Shown here in pieces: positions 1 to 5,740 of a stretch of 7,192 nucleotides of DNA. Position 1 is the stretch's first letter. The number at the start of each line of letters is the position of its first letter. The DNA comes from Eubacteriales Family XIII. Incertae Sedis bacterium (GTDB lineage: Bacteria > Bacillota > Clostridia > Peptostreptococcales > Anaerovoracaceae), in the NCBI GenBank assembly GCA_031257215.1, contig JAIRPC010000055.1, positions 1 through 7,192 on the forward strand, given 5' to 3'. Position numbers and translations under genes: made by a program. Below the pieces are notes generated by a model that was not told the DNA's origin, ran no database searches, and worked only from the letters and a program-made list of their open reading frames with translations.

Positions 1-410
1 AGCTCGCAGCTGCATACCAGCTTTCCGTCCTTGTAGGCGGCGGCTGTTCCTTTTCCCCCTCTGGAACGCAGCCCGCTTAGCTCCACTTCCAGGCGCAGCT
101 CGTCGCCTGGCTCTACCACGCCACGGAATTTCACGCGGTCTATCGCCCCGAAATACGCCAGCTTGCCTTGGTGCTCCGGCAGCGACAGGACGCATACCGC
201 GCCTGCCTGCGCCAGAGCCTCCACTTGCAGGACGCCTGGCATGACCGGCTTTCCCGGGAAATGCCCTTGGAAATAATATTCGTCCGCGCTCACGCGCTTG
301 ACCGCCGCCACGCGCTCGCCTGGCACCAGCTCCGTCACCTCGTCTATAAGCAGAAAGGGCTCGCGGTGCGGTATGATGGCTTTGATTTCTTCCTTATTTA
401 GCACAGCCAT
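1..410 (-). CDS. fabZ: 3-hydroxyacyl-ACP dehydratase FabZ (C-terminus cut by window edge)
   Basis: Dehydrates 3-hydroxyacyl-ACP to trans-2-enoyl-ACP, the third step of the cytosolic type II fatty acid elongation cycle. About 136 codons are visible; FabZ proteins are usually 140-150 residues, so only a few C-terminal residues are missing. The translation begins MAVLNKEEIKAIIPHREPFL, with the family-typical IPHREPFLLID, and has the hot-dog-fold active site GHFPGKPVMPGV at residues 49-60. His50 and Glu64 are the expected catalytic pair. The ATG at 408-410 lies three bases after the fabF stop (414-416). Its Shine-Dalgarno GAGGG is inside the last codons of fabF, seven bases upstream, so translation is probably coupled. 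FabA is less likely because of the short length and the canonical FabZ N-terminus. Seen: motifs and spacing. Known: family chemistry. Inferred: co-transcription with fabF. Confidence 0.96.
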   Translation of the reverse strand, partial: MAVLNKEEIKAIIPHREPFLLIDEVTELVPGERVAAVKRVSADEYYFQGHFPGKPVMPGVLQVEALAQAGAVCVLSLPEHQGKLAYFGAIDRVKFRGVVEPGDELRLEVELSGLRSRGGKGTAAAYKDGKLVCSCE

Positions 411-413
411 TGA

Positions 414-1649
414 CTAACCCTCGTACCTCTTGAATATCACAGTGCCGTTATGCCCGCCGAACCCCAGCGAGTTGGAGAGCGCGTACTTCACGTCCACGTC
501 GCGCGCGCCGTCCGTCACATAGTCGAGATCCAGCTCCTCGTCGGGGACGCGGTAGCCCACCGTCGGCGGTATGCGCCCCTCCATTATGGACTTGACGGAG
601 AACACCGCTTCGAGCGCACCCGCCGCGCCCAGGGCGTGGCCGACCATTGACTTAGTGGAGCTGATGGGCACCTTGTACGCCGCGTCCCCGAACACCGTCT
701 TGATGGCGAGTGTTTCAAACAGGTCGTTCATCGGGGTGGATGTACCGTGAGCGTTGATATACGATATATCGGCAGGCGTTATATCGGCAGACGATATAGC
801 CATGTTCATCGCGTATGCCGCGCCCTCTCCATCGGGTGACGGCTGTGTTATATGGTACGCGTCCGTGCTGGTGCCGTAGCCGACCACCTCCGCGAGGATA
901 TTCGCGCCGCGCGCTTTCGCGTGTTCCAGCTCTTCCAGCACGAGCGCGCCCGCGCCCTCGCCCATGACGAACCCGGACCTCTCCTTGTCGAAGGGTATGG
1001 ACGCGCGGTCAGGGTCGGTAGTTTCCGCCATGGCTTTCATGTTCGCGAAGCCCGCCACGCAGACGGGGGCAAACGGCGACTCCGCGCCGCCCGCGATAAT
1101 GACGTCTTCAAGCCCGAGCTTTATCGCGCGCCAGCCCTCGCCCACGGTGTGCGTCCCGCTAGAACAGGCCGTGACCATCCCGATGGAATTGCCCTTGAAC
1201 CCGTATTTGATGGCCACGTTGCCCGACAGGATATTTATGATGATCATAGGTACGAGCAGCGCCGAAACGCGGCGGTAGCCGTTCTCCCTGCCGTTCACCA
1301 TCTCCTTTTCGAGCGTGCGTATACCGCCAATGCCGCTGCCGAGGTAGACGCCGACGCGCTCTGGCGCAACGTTCTCGCCCGCGACAAGCCCGCTCATGCG
1401 CAGGGCTTCATCTACCGCGACCAGCCCGAACTGGCAGAACAGGTCAAGCCGCTTCGCCTCGCGCTTGTCTGGGTACTCGAAGTTTTTGACCTCGCCGCCC
1501 ACCGTTATCTTGTGACCTGTGATGTCCATCGACTCGATCCTGGCGAAGCCGTGTTTGCCCGCCATCAAGCTGTCCCACGTCCGCGGCAGGTCGTTGCCGA
1601 CCGCACACACCGTACCAAGCCCTGTTATCACTACACGTTTTTCGTTCAT
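414..1649 (-). CDS. fabF: beta-ketoacyl-ACP synthase II (FabF)
   Basis: Decarboxylative Claisen condensation of malonyl-ACP with acyl-ACP, the chain-extending step of type II fatty acid synthesis. It has 411 residues, close to the usual length of about 410. The thiolase-fold active site is complete: nucleophile Cys162 in VTACSSGTH, His301 in NAHGTSTPMND, Lys333 in STKSMVGH, and His338. The gating loop reads LGFGGHNGT near residues 395-403, with Phe398. The N-terminus RVVITGLGTVCAVGND is typical of KAS II. The start codon at 1647-1649 is preceded by GGAGG five bases away. The three catalytic residues Cys-His-His (rather than Cys-His-Asn) separate it from FabH. It is the fourth gene of the operon. 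The gap of 106 nt from fabG is unusually long here, while the gap to fabZ is only three bases. Confidence 0.97.
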   Translation of the reverse strand: MNEKRVVITGLGTVCAVGNDLPRTWDSLMAGKHGFARIESMDITGHKITVGGEVKNFEYPDKREAKRLDLFCQFGLVAVDEALRMSGLVAGENVAPERVGVYLGSGIGGIRTLEKEMVNGRENGYRRVSALLVPMIIINILSGNVAIKYGFKGNSIGMVTACSSGTHTVGEGWRAIKLGLEDVIIAGGAESPFAPVCVAGFANMKAMAETTDPDRASIPFDKERSGFVMGEGAGALVLEELEHAKARGANILAEVVGYGTSTDAYHITQPSPDGEGAAYAMNMAISSADITPADISYINAHGTSTPMNDLFETLAIKTVFGDAAYKVPISSTKSMVGHALGAAGALEAVFSVKSIMEGRIPPTVGYRVPDEELDLDYVTDGARDVDVKYALSNSLGFGGHNGTVIFKRYEG

Positions 1650-1755
1650 CGTTCCCTCCGTATCGCGTTTTAAAAATTGCTGTTCCTACAAAATTGTTGC
1701 TGCTGCATTATTGTTGTTGTATTGATTATGGAATAACCGACACTGCTTTGATGCG
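1650..1755 (-). other. AT-rich spacer between fabG and fabF with a possible 12-codon mini-ORF
   Basis: This 106-nt gap interrupts an operon whose other junctions overlap or are three bases long, and it is markedly more AT-rich than the flanking genes. On the minus strand it holds a CAA/CAG-rich stretch and a small ORF at 1708-1670 reading MQQQQFCRNSNF, with no convincing ribosome binding site. The fabF Shine-Dalgarno GGAGG lies at its fabF-proximal end. I found no convincing -35/-10 pair and no hairpin with a U-tract. It could be a processing site, an internal regulatory leader, or the remnant of a deleted segment; none of these is shown by the sequence. Confidence 0.4.
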
Positions 1756-2502
1756 CTACATCGATATCCCGCCGTCAATGCCGATCGTCTGCCCCGTGAT
1801 ATAGCCCGCCATATCCGTGGCGAGAAAGAGGATCAGGTTCGCCACCTCGGACGCCCTGCCCAGCCTGCCGAGCGCCACCGCGCCCTCTATGCGCTGGCGC
1901 TGCTCGTCCGTGAGCGCGGCCGCCATGTCGGTTTCTATCAGGCCCGGCGCGACAGCGTTGACCGTGATCCCGCGCGCGCCCAGTTCCTTGGCCGCCGATT
2001 TCGTCAGCCCGATCAGTCCCGCCTTGGACGCGGAGTAATTCGCCTGCCCTGGGTTTCCGTAGACGCCCGCCGCGGACGAGATGTTGATCACCCTGCCAGA
2101 GCGCTGTTTCATCATGAGCGGCGCGACGCCCCTCAGCATATAGAACGCGCCGTTCAGGTTCGTCTGCACAACGCCGTCGAAATCCGCGTCCTTCATGCGC
2201 ATGAGCAGCCCGTCCCGCGCGAAGCCCGCGTTGTTCACGAGTATGTCAACCCCGCCCCAAAGCTCTTTCGCACGCACGCACACGCTGTCCGCAAAGCCGC
2301 TGTCCGCGGCGTCGCCTTTCATGGCGTCCGCCTCCACGCCCATGCCGTGGAGCGCGGCCAGCGTTTCGTCCGCGGCGGTGTCGTTCGACACGTAGGTGAA
2401 CAGCACCCGCGCCCCCTGCCCCGCGAAGGCCTCGCAGACGGCGCGGCCGATACCGCGCGATCCGCCCGTCACTATTGCGGTTTTGTTATCAAGCAATTTC
2501 AT
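1756..2502 (-). CDS. fabG: 3-oxoacyl-ACP reductase (FabG)
   Basis: NADPH-dependent reduction of 3-ketoacyl-ACP to (R)-3-hydroxyacyl-ACP. It has 248 residues, the usual FabG length. A Rossmann-fold short-chain dehydrogenase/reductase is clear: cofactor motif TGGSRGIG at 12-19, NNAG at 90-93, and the catalytic tetrad Asn115, Ser143, Tyr156 and Lys160 in GQANYSASKAG. The C-terminal segment YITGQTIGIDGGISM is typical of FabG. I chose the ATG at 2500-2502. It overlaps the fabD stop in an ATGA arrangement, has an AGGAAAGGG ribosome binding site about seven bases upstream, and gives the canonical MKLLDNKTAIVTGG start. A GTG seven codons earlier (2523) would add residues not usual in the family. It acts in the cytosol on ACP-bound substrates. 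Confidence 0.97.
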   Translation of the reverse strand: MKLLDNKTAIVTGGSRGIGRAVCEAFAGQGARVLFTYVSNDTAADETLAALHGMGVEADAMKGDAADSGFADSVCVRAKELWGGVDILVNNAGFARDGLLMRMKDADFDGVVQTNLNGAFYMLRGVAPLMMKQRSGRVINISSAAGVYGNPGQANYSASKAGLIGLTKSAAKELGARGITVNAVAPGLIETDMAAALTDEQRQRIEGAVALGRLGRASEVANLILFLATDMAGYITGQTIGIDGGISM

Positions 2503-3584
2503 TTCAGAACCCTTTCCTGCCACGATTTTATTTGCGATTTTATAGAATCATGGCTTTTGCTCAGCTGGCCTGCCGCAGCCGTGAGCGAATCCACGTCCTG
2601 CACGTTCAGCGCGGGGATGTTCGGCGCGGTCTTCTTCGCAAGGCCTGTCAAGGTTTTGCCTGGCCCAAATTCCACTATCGCTTCCGCGCCCGCCGCCGCG
2701 AGCGCCTCTATTGTTTCCTGCCACCTGACGGGGCTTTTCACCTGCTCCGCCATCACCCTCGGGATTATTCCCGCCAGCTCCACGCCTATCACTATGCCCG
2801 CGCTGTCGTCGCCGTCCATGCCGTCCCCAAAGCCGTTTCCAAGCCCGTTGCCGATATACTCAGTCAGCGTCCCCGCCGTCATGTTCAGGTATACCTCATG
2901 CTTCGGCTCTCCGAACGGCAGCTTCGCGGCCGCCGCCCTGATGCCGTCCGACGCCGCCGCCATAATGGGGCTGTGGAACGCGGTGCTGACGGGCAGCGGC
3001 ATGACTCTTAGTTTTTTGCCTGACGCTTTCGCCGCCGCGGAAAACGCTTCTATGGCTTCGGCGTCGCCCGCTATGACGGTCTGCGTCGGCGCGTTGAAGT
3101 TAACTGCTTCCAGAACCCACTGTCCGCGCGCTCTCTCCACCAGCTCTACGATGTCGTCTTTCGCCCCAAGCACCGCCGCCATTGCGCCGCGCGGCGTGCC
3201 GTCGTGGTGCTTGCCCGCCGCCGCCATGAGCCTGCCGCGCTCCTTGATAAGCGCTATGCCGTGCCGCACGCCCGGGATAACTCCCGCCGCCGTGAACGCG
3301 GCGTACTCGCCAAGGCTGAACCCAGCCATGCCGACTATCTCAATCTCGCCGCCTATGGCTTCCTCGAACGCCGCCCACGCCGCCATGTCCACCGTGTATA
3401 CGGCGGGCTGTGTAACGTCAGTCTGGTTCAGCTCGTCCTGCGTCGCTTCAAAGCAGTCGCGCATCACCTTGTCGCCCGCAGCCTCAAACACGGCGCGGGC
3501 GGCGGCGCTGGATTCGCAGAGCGACTTGCCCATACCAGGATACTGTGCGCCCTGCCCAGCAAATACAGCAGCTATTTTTACCAT
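2499..3584 (-). CDS. fabD: malonyl-CoA:ACP transacylase (FabD) with a glycine-rich insert
   Basis: Transfers malonyl from CoA to ACP, supplying the extender unit for FabF. The N-terminus VFAGQGAQYPGMG carries the oxyanion-hole GQGAQ (10-14). The nucleophile is Ser90 in GFSLGEYAA. Arg116 is placed to bind the malonyl carboxylate, and His204 in TAFHSPIM completes the dyad. Further family motifs are VNFNAPTQTVIAG (161-173) and EFGPGKTLTGL (305-315). The residue before the nucleophile is Phe; His or Leu is usual. The protein has 361 residues, against about 310 for most FabD proteins. Most of the excess is a Gly/Asn/Asp-rich stretch near residues 242-272, between LNMTAG and the helix leading to VKSPVRW; the lysine-containing C-terminal tail is also somewhat long. 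The ATG at 3582-3584 has GGAG six bases upstream and overlaps the fabK stop by seven bases. The 3' end overlaps fabG by four bases. Confidence 0.95.
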   Translation of the reverse strand: MVKIAAVFAGQGAQYPGMGKSLCESSAAARAVFEAAGDKVMRDCFEATQDELNQTDVTQPAVYTVDMAAWAAFEEAIGGEIEIVGMAGFSLGEYAAFTAAGVIPGVRHGIALIKERGRLMAAAGKHHDGTPRGAMAAVLGAKDDIVELVERARGQWVLEAVNFNAPTQTVIAGDAEAIEAFSAAAKASGKKLRVMPLPVSTAFHSPIMAAASDGIRAAAAKLPFGEPKHEVYLNMTAGTLTEYIGNGLGNGFGDGMDGDDSAGIVIGVELAGIIPRVMAEQVKSPVRWQETIEALAAAGAEAIVEFGPGKTLTGLAKKTAPNIPALNVQDVDSLTAAAGQLSKSHDSIKSQIKSWQERVLK

Positions 3585-4519
3585 GACAGCTCCTTTCCTC
3601 TATTATTATATATCGTAGATGCCTCGCCGAACATCTCGCTGATGATTTCAGCGGCGGGCTGTTCCCTCTTCACCAGGCCCGCGATCTGCCCCGACATGAG
3701 CGAACCGTGGTCAACATCTCCGTCCACCACCGCCGCCCGAAGCGTCCCAGACAAAAAATCCTCGTATTCCTCGAAGCTGAGATCGTCCTTCTTTTCCAGA
3801 GCCAAGGCCTCCTTTGAAAATTTGTTTTTCAGCACCCTTACTGGGTGCCCCGTCGGCCTGCCCGTAACTACCGTGTCGCTGTCCTTGGCTTTCAGAACCC
3901 TGTCCTTGTAGGGCTGCGACACTATGCATTCGGTCGCGGACAGAAACCTCGTTCCGACCTGCACGCCCGACGCGCCGAGCATGAACGCCGCCGCTATGCC
4001 CCTGCCGTCCGCTATTCCTCCCGCCGCGATAACTGGAACGTCAACCGCGTCGCAGACCTGCGGCACGAGCGCCATTGTGGTCAGCTCGCCTATATGCCCG
4101 CCGCCCTCCTGCCCCTCCGCGATAAGGGCGTCCGCGCCAACGCGTGCCAGCCGCACAGCCAGCGCGACGTTCGACACGACGGGTATCACCTTGACGCCCG
4201 CCTCTTTTAGATCAGGCACGTATTTGCCAGGGTTGCCCGCGCCCGTCGTGGCTACCGCCACCTTCTCCTCGCAGAGCATGGCGATGATGTCGCCCGCCGC
4301 CGGGTTCATGAGCATAACGTTCACGCCGAAGGGCTTGTCGGTCAGCTCCCTCGCGCGCCTCACCTGCGCCCGCACAAAATCCGCGTCGGCGCTGCCTGCC
4401 GCGATCAGCCCCAGCCCGCCGCCGTTGGAAACGGCTGCCGCAAGCCCCGCCTCCGCGATCCACGCCATGCCGCCTTGCAGTATCGGGTATTTGATGTCCA
4501 GCAATTTCGCTATTGTCAT
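3578..4519 (-). CDS. fabK: enoyl-ACP reductase II, FMN-dependent (FabK)
   Basis: Reduces trans-2-enoyl-ACP to acyl-ACP with NAD(P)H through FMN, the last step of the elongation cycle. FabK is unrelated to FabI and is known to be insensitive to triclosan. The TIM-barrel (nitronate monooxygenase/2-nitropropane dioxygenase-like) signature is present: YPILQGGMAW (11-20), GQEGGGHIGE (136-145, with His142 aligned to the catalytic His of pneumococcal FabK), the phosphate-binding AAGGIADGRG (165-174) and GVQVGTRF (185-192). The length of 313 residues is close to the family's roughly 315-325. I start it at the ATG 4517-4519, which has GGAG seven bases upstream and begins at the conserved N-terminus; a GTG at 4540 would add seven atypical residues. 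It is the first gene of the operon. Neighbouring fabD and fabG favour FabK over a nitronate monooxygenase. Confidence 0.94.
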   Translation of the reverse strand: MTIAKLLDIKYPILQGGMAWIAEAGLAAAVSNGGGLGLIAAGSADADFVRAQVRRARELTDKPFGVNVMLMNPAAGDIIAMLCEEKVAVATTGAGNPGKYVPDLKEAGVKVIPVVSNVALAVRLARVGADALIAEGQEGGGHIGELTTMALVPQVCDAVDVPVIAAGGIADGRGIAAAFMLGASGVQVGTRFLSATECIVSQPYKDRVLKAKDSDTVVTGRPTGHPVRVLKNKFSKEALALEKKDDLSFEEYEDFLSGTLRAAVVDGDVDHGSLMSGQIAGLVKREQPAAEIISEMFGEASTIYNNRGKELSW

Positions 4520-4569
4520 TCTCGCTCTCCAACTCGCCACTAAAATACTTTTACAATAAAACTATTTAC

Positions 4570-4598
4570 AGTATAGCAATTATTCCTTTCACGCGCAA
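4570..4598 (-). promoter_or_regulatory. Probable sigma-A-type promoter of the fab operon
   Basis: On the minus strand the -35 is TTGCGC (4593-4598), the spacer is exactly 17 nt and the -10 is TATACT (4570-4575), preceded by TGC to give an extended -10. The expected transcription start near 4563 leaves a leader of about 45 nt before the fabK ATG. The leader is AT-rich and shows no clear riboswitch-sized structure. Confidence 0.78.
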
Positions 4599-4630
4599 GA
4601 GGCGAAATGAATCAGAGGCGAAATGAATCA
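4599..4630. repeat. Tandem 16-bp direct repeat abutting the fab -35 box
   Basis: GAGGCGAAATGAATCA occurs twice without interruption, at 4599-4614 and 4615-4630, perfectly conserved. The array starts one base beyond the -35 hexamer of the fab promoter. Each copy carries the heptamer TGAATCA, which is also the arm of the adjoining palindrome. A role as a transcription factor binding array is inferred from position. Confidence 0.85.
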
Positions 4631-4648
4631 TGGAGGCTGCATGATTCA
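4624..4648. promoter_or_regulatory. Palindrome, candidate operator between fabK and the divergent gene
   Basis: Perfect 9-bp arms TGAATCATG (4624-4632) and CATGATTCA (4640-4648) flank a 7-bp spacer. It overlaps the second copy of the 16-bp direct repeat, so TGAATCA is present at 4608, at 4624 and, inverted, at 4642. There is no T-tract after it, which argues against a terminator. It does not look to me like the FapR or FabT boxes I know. It sits upstream of both divergent promoters, so it could serve either. Confidence 0.6.
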
Positions 4649-4699
4649 CGCCCAGGCGTCACGGTTGGAAGCCGCCAAGCACAGCCGCCCAGTTTCATG

Positions 4700-4705
4700 T
4701 ATAAT
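4700..4705 (+). promoter_or_regulatory. Possible -10 box for the SHOCT/DUF4870 gene
   Basis: A perfect TATAAT lies 80 bases before the ATG at 4786, in an AT-rich patch. No good -35 hexamer lies 16-18 bases upstream, so the promoter would depend on other contacts or on an activator. The candidate operator at 4624-4648 is about 50-75 bases upstream of it. Confidence 0.45.
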
Positions 4706-4736
4706 AATAACTATAACAGCGTGAGCAAATGGAGCA

Positions 4737-4765
4737 TTATAACGCATTGGAAGATGTTATAACGC
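4737..4765. repeat. Short direct repeat in the leader of the SHOCT/DUF4870 gene
   Basis: TTATAACGC occurs at 4737-4745 and again at 4757-4765, 20 bp apart, and a related TATAACAGC lies at 4712-4720. The pair lies between the candidate -10 and the ribosome binding site. Two helical turns of spacing would suit a protein bound on one face of the DNA, but nine-base repeats can also occur by chance. Confidence 0.4.
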
Positions 4766-4785
4766 GGCAAAAGAGAGGACATACA

Positions 4786-5448
4786 ATGAGTACATTAGAC
4801 GAGATCGCCAAGCTGAAAGAGCTGCTTGATTCGGGCGCCATCACGCAGGGCGAATACGATGCGCAGAAAGAGAAGATACTGGCGGCTGACCACGCCCAGA
4901 CACAGCAGGGAGATCCGCAGGGGCAGCCGTATGGACAGACGGGCGGGCAGCAGCAGTACGGTCAGTCGGGGCAACAGTATGGGCAGCAAAACTGGCAGTA
5001 CGGCCAACAGAATTACGGGCAGCAATATGGGCAGGCTGGCTATCAGTACGCGCAGCATGTGCCTGGCACGCCGTACCACAGCTATTTGGAGGACGCGAAC
5101 GCGAACAAGGTGTTCGGCATCATCGCCTACCTGAGCTTCCTCTGCTTCGTGTCCGCATTCGCCGCGCCGAAGGAGTCGCGCTACTCGCGCTTCCACGCGA
5201 ACCAAGGTTTGGTGCTGTTCATCTTTGAGGTTGCGGCTTGGGTTGTATTTGGCATTCTTGCGAGCATAGCCACGGCATCGATACCGTTCGGAGGGTTTGC
5301 GGGAGGCTTGGCCGCATGGCTTACAGCGCTTTTCAGTGTGTGCTACAACATCTTCATGCTGATACTCACGGTGCTTGGAATAATAAACGCGATAAAAAAC
5401 GAGGAGCGCCAGCTGCCCATCATCGGCGGGATTCAGATACTGAAATAA
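4786..5448 (+). CDS. SHOCT-like, YGQ-repeat, DUF4870/Tic20-like membrane protein
   Basis: A predicted membrane protein of 220 residues in three parts. Residues 3-33 (LDEIAKLKELLDSGAITQGE and on) match the short SHOCT-type helical hairpin found at protein ends, whose function is poorly defined. Residues 38-100 are a low-complexity linker rich in Q, G and Y with six YGQ triplets and ten tyrosines in residues 49-100. Residues 105-220 form a DUF4870/Tic20-like region with about three hydrophobic segments (near 109-127, 141-163 and 174-204) and the characteristic SRFHANQGLVLF between the first two. The ATG at 4786 is chosen because GAGAGGA lies six bases upstream and the SHOCT segment begins there; an ATG at 4729 would add 19 unrelated residues. 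There is no signal peptide. The molecular role is unknown. It is divergent from fabK and is followed by a repeat array. Confidence 0.88.
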   Translation: MSTLDEIAKLKELLDSGAITQGEYDAQKEKILAADHAQTQQGDPQGQPYGQTGGQQQYGQSGQQYGQQNWQYGQQNYGQQYGQAGYQYAQHVPGTPYHSYLEDANANKVFGIIAYLSFLCFVSAFAAPKESRYSRFHANQGLVLFIFEVAAWVVFGILASIATASIPFGGFAGGLAAWLTALFSVCYNIFMLILTVLGIINAIKNEERQLPIIGGIQILK

Positions 5449-5463
5449 TCAAAGACCACCCAC

Positions 5464-5730
5464 ATTGTCATTCCGCCGATAACAGAATAGTCATTCCGCC
5501 GACAACAAAATTGTCATTCCGGACTTGATCCGGAATCCAGCCATCACGAGAATGGATTCCGTGTCAAGCACGGAATGACGAATTGTGCGGGGATTGCGTT
5601 CCGTGTCAAGCACGGAATGACGAATTGTGTGGGGATGGATTCCGTGTCAGGCACGGAATGACGAATTGTGCGGGAATGGATTCCGTGTCAAGCACGGAAT
5701 GACTATTTGTGTACAGAATGACGAATTTTG
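5464..5730. repeat. Palindromic repeat array, ~41-bp period, between convergent genes
   Basis: Five hairpin units have loop centres near 5526, 5566, 5608, 5649 and 5690, spaced 40, 42, 41 and 41 bp. Units 2-5 have arms ATTCCGTG/CACGGAAT around TCAAG or TCAGG and are joined by conserved linkers like GACGAATTGTGCGGG. Unit 3 has one arm base changed, giving a 7-bp perfect core. Unit 1 (5516-5536) is ATTCCGGA-CTTGA-TCCGGAAT and runs in the opposite orientation. Half units GTCATTCCGCCGAYAACA lie at 5467 and 5490, and a degenerate half unit lies at 5713-5730. It fills most of the 292-nt gap between the 3' ends of two convergent genes, so it may end transcription from both sides. This looks like a dispersed intergenic palindromic (REP/MITE-like) family, which is inferred. 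Confidence 0.9.
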
Positions 5731-5740
5731 CGCGGGCGTG

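Noticed and set aside
766..790. Duplicate ATATCGGCAG 15 bp apart in fabF
   Set aside because: It encodes two Ser/Pro-Ala-Asp-Ile-type pieces in a normal FabF segment leading to the catalytic His, so it is a chance or minor codon-level repeat with no sign of separate function.
2503..2523. Upstream GTG start for fabG
   Set aside because: It would lie further inside fabD and add seven non-family residues. The ATGA overlap and the ribosome binding site favour 2502.
2347..3618. 423-codon plus-strand open frame opposite fabG and fabD
   Set aside because: It is antisense to two well-supported genes, its protein is Ser/Ala/Pro-rich with no recognisable domain, and it follows from GC-rich codon use on the other strand. 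The similar 273-codon frame at 852-1673 opposite fabF is rejected for the same reason.
3578..4519. Nitronate monooxygenase (2-nitropropane dioxygenase) as the identity of the FMN protein
   Set aside because: The fold is shared, but position at the head of a fabD-fabG-fabF-fabZ operon, the FabK-type N-terminus and the GGGHIGE motif make FabK far more likely.
4520..4540. Upstream GTG start for fabK
   Set aside because: The GGAG ribosome binding site would lie within this extension, and the conserved N-terminus begins at the ATG 4517-4519.
4729..4785. N-terminal extension of the SHOCT/DUF4870 protein from the ATG at 4729
   Set aside because: No ribosome binding site precedes it, the added residues do not resemble the family, and the ATG at 4786 has a strong GAGAGGA at proper spacing.
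5513..5700. CRISPR array
   Set aside because: The period of about 41 bp superficially fits, but the intervals between palindromes are conserved rather than unique, one unit faces the other way, and there are no cas genes.
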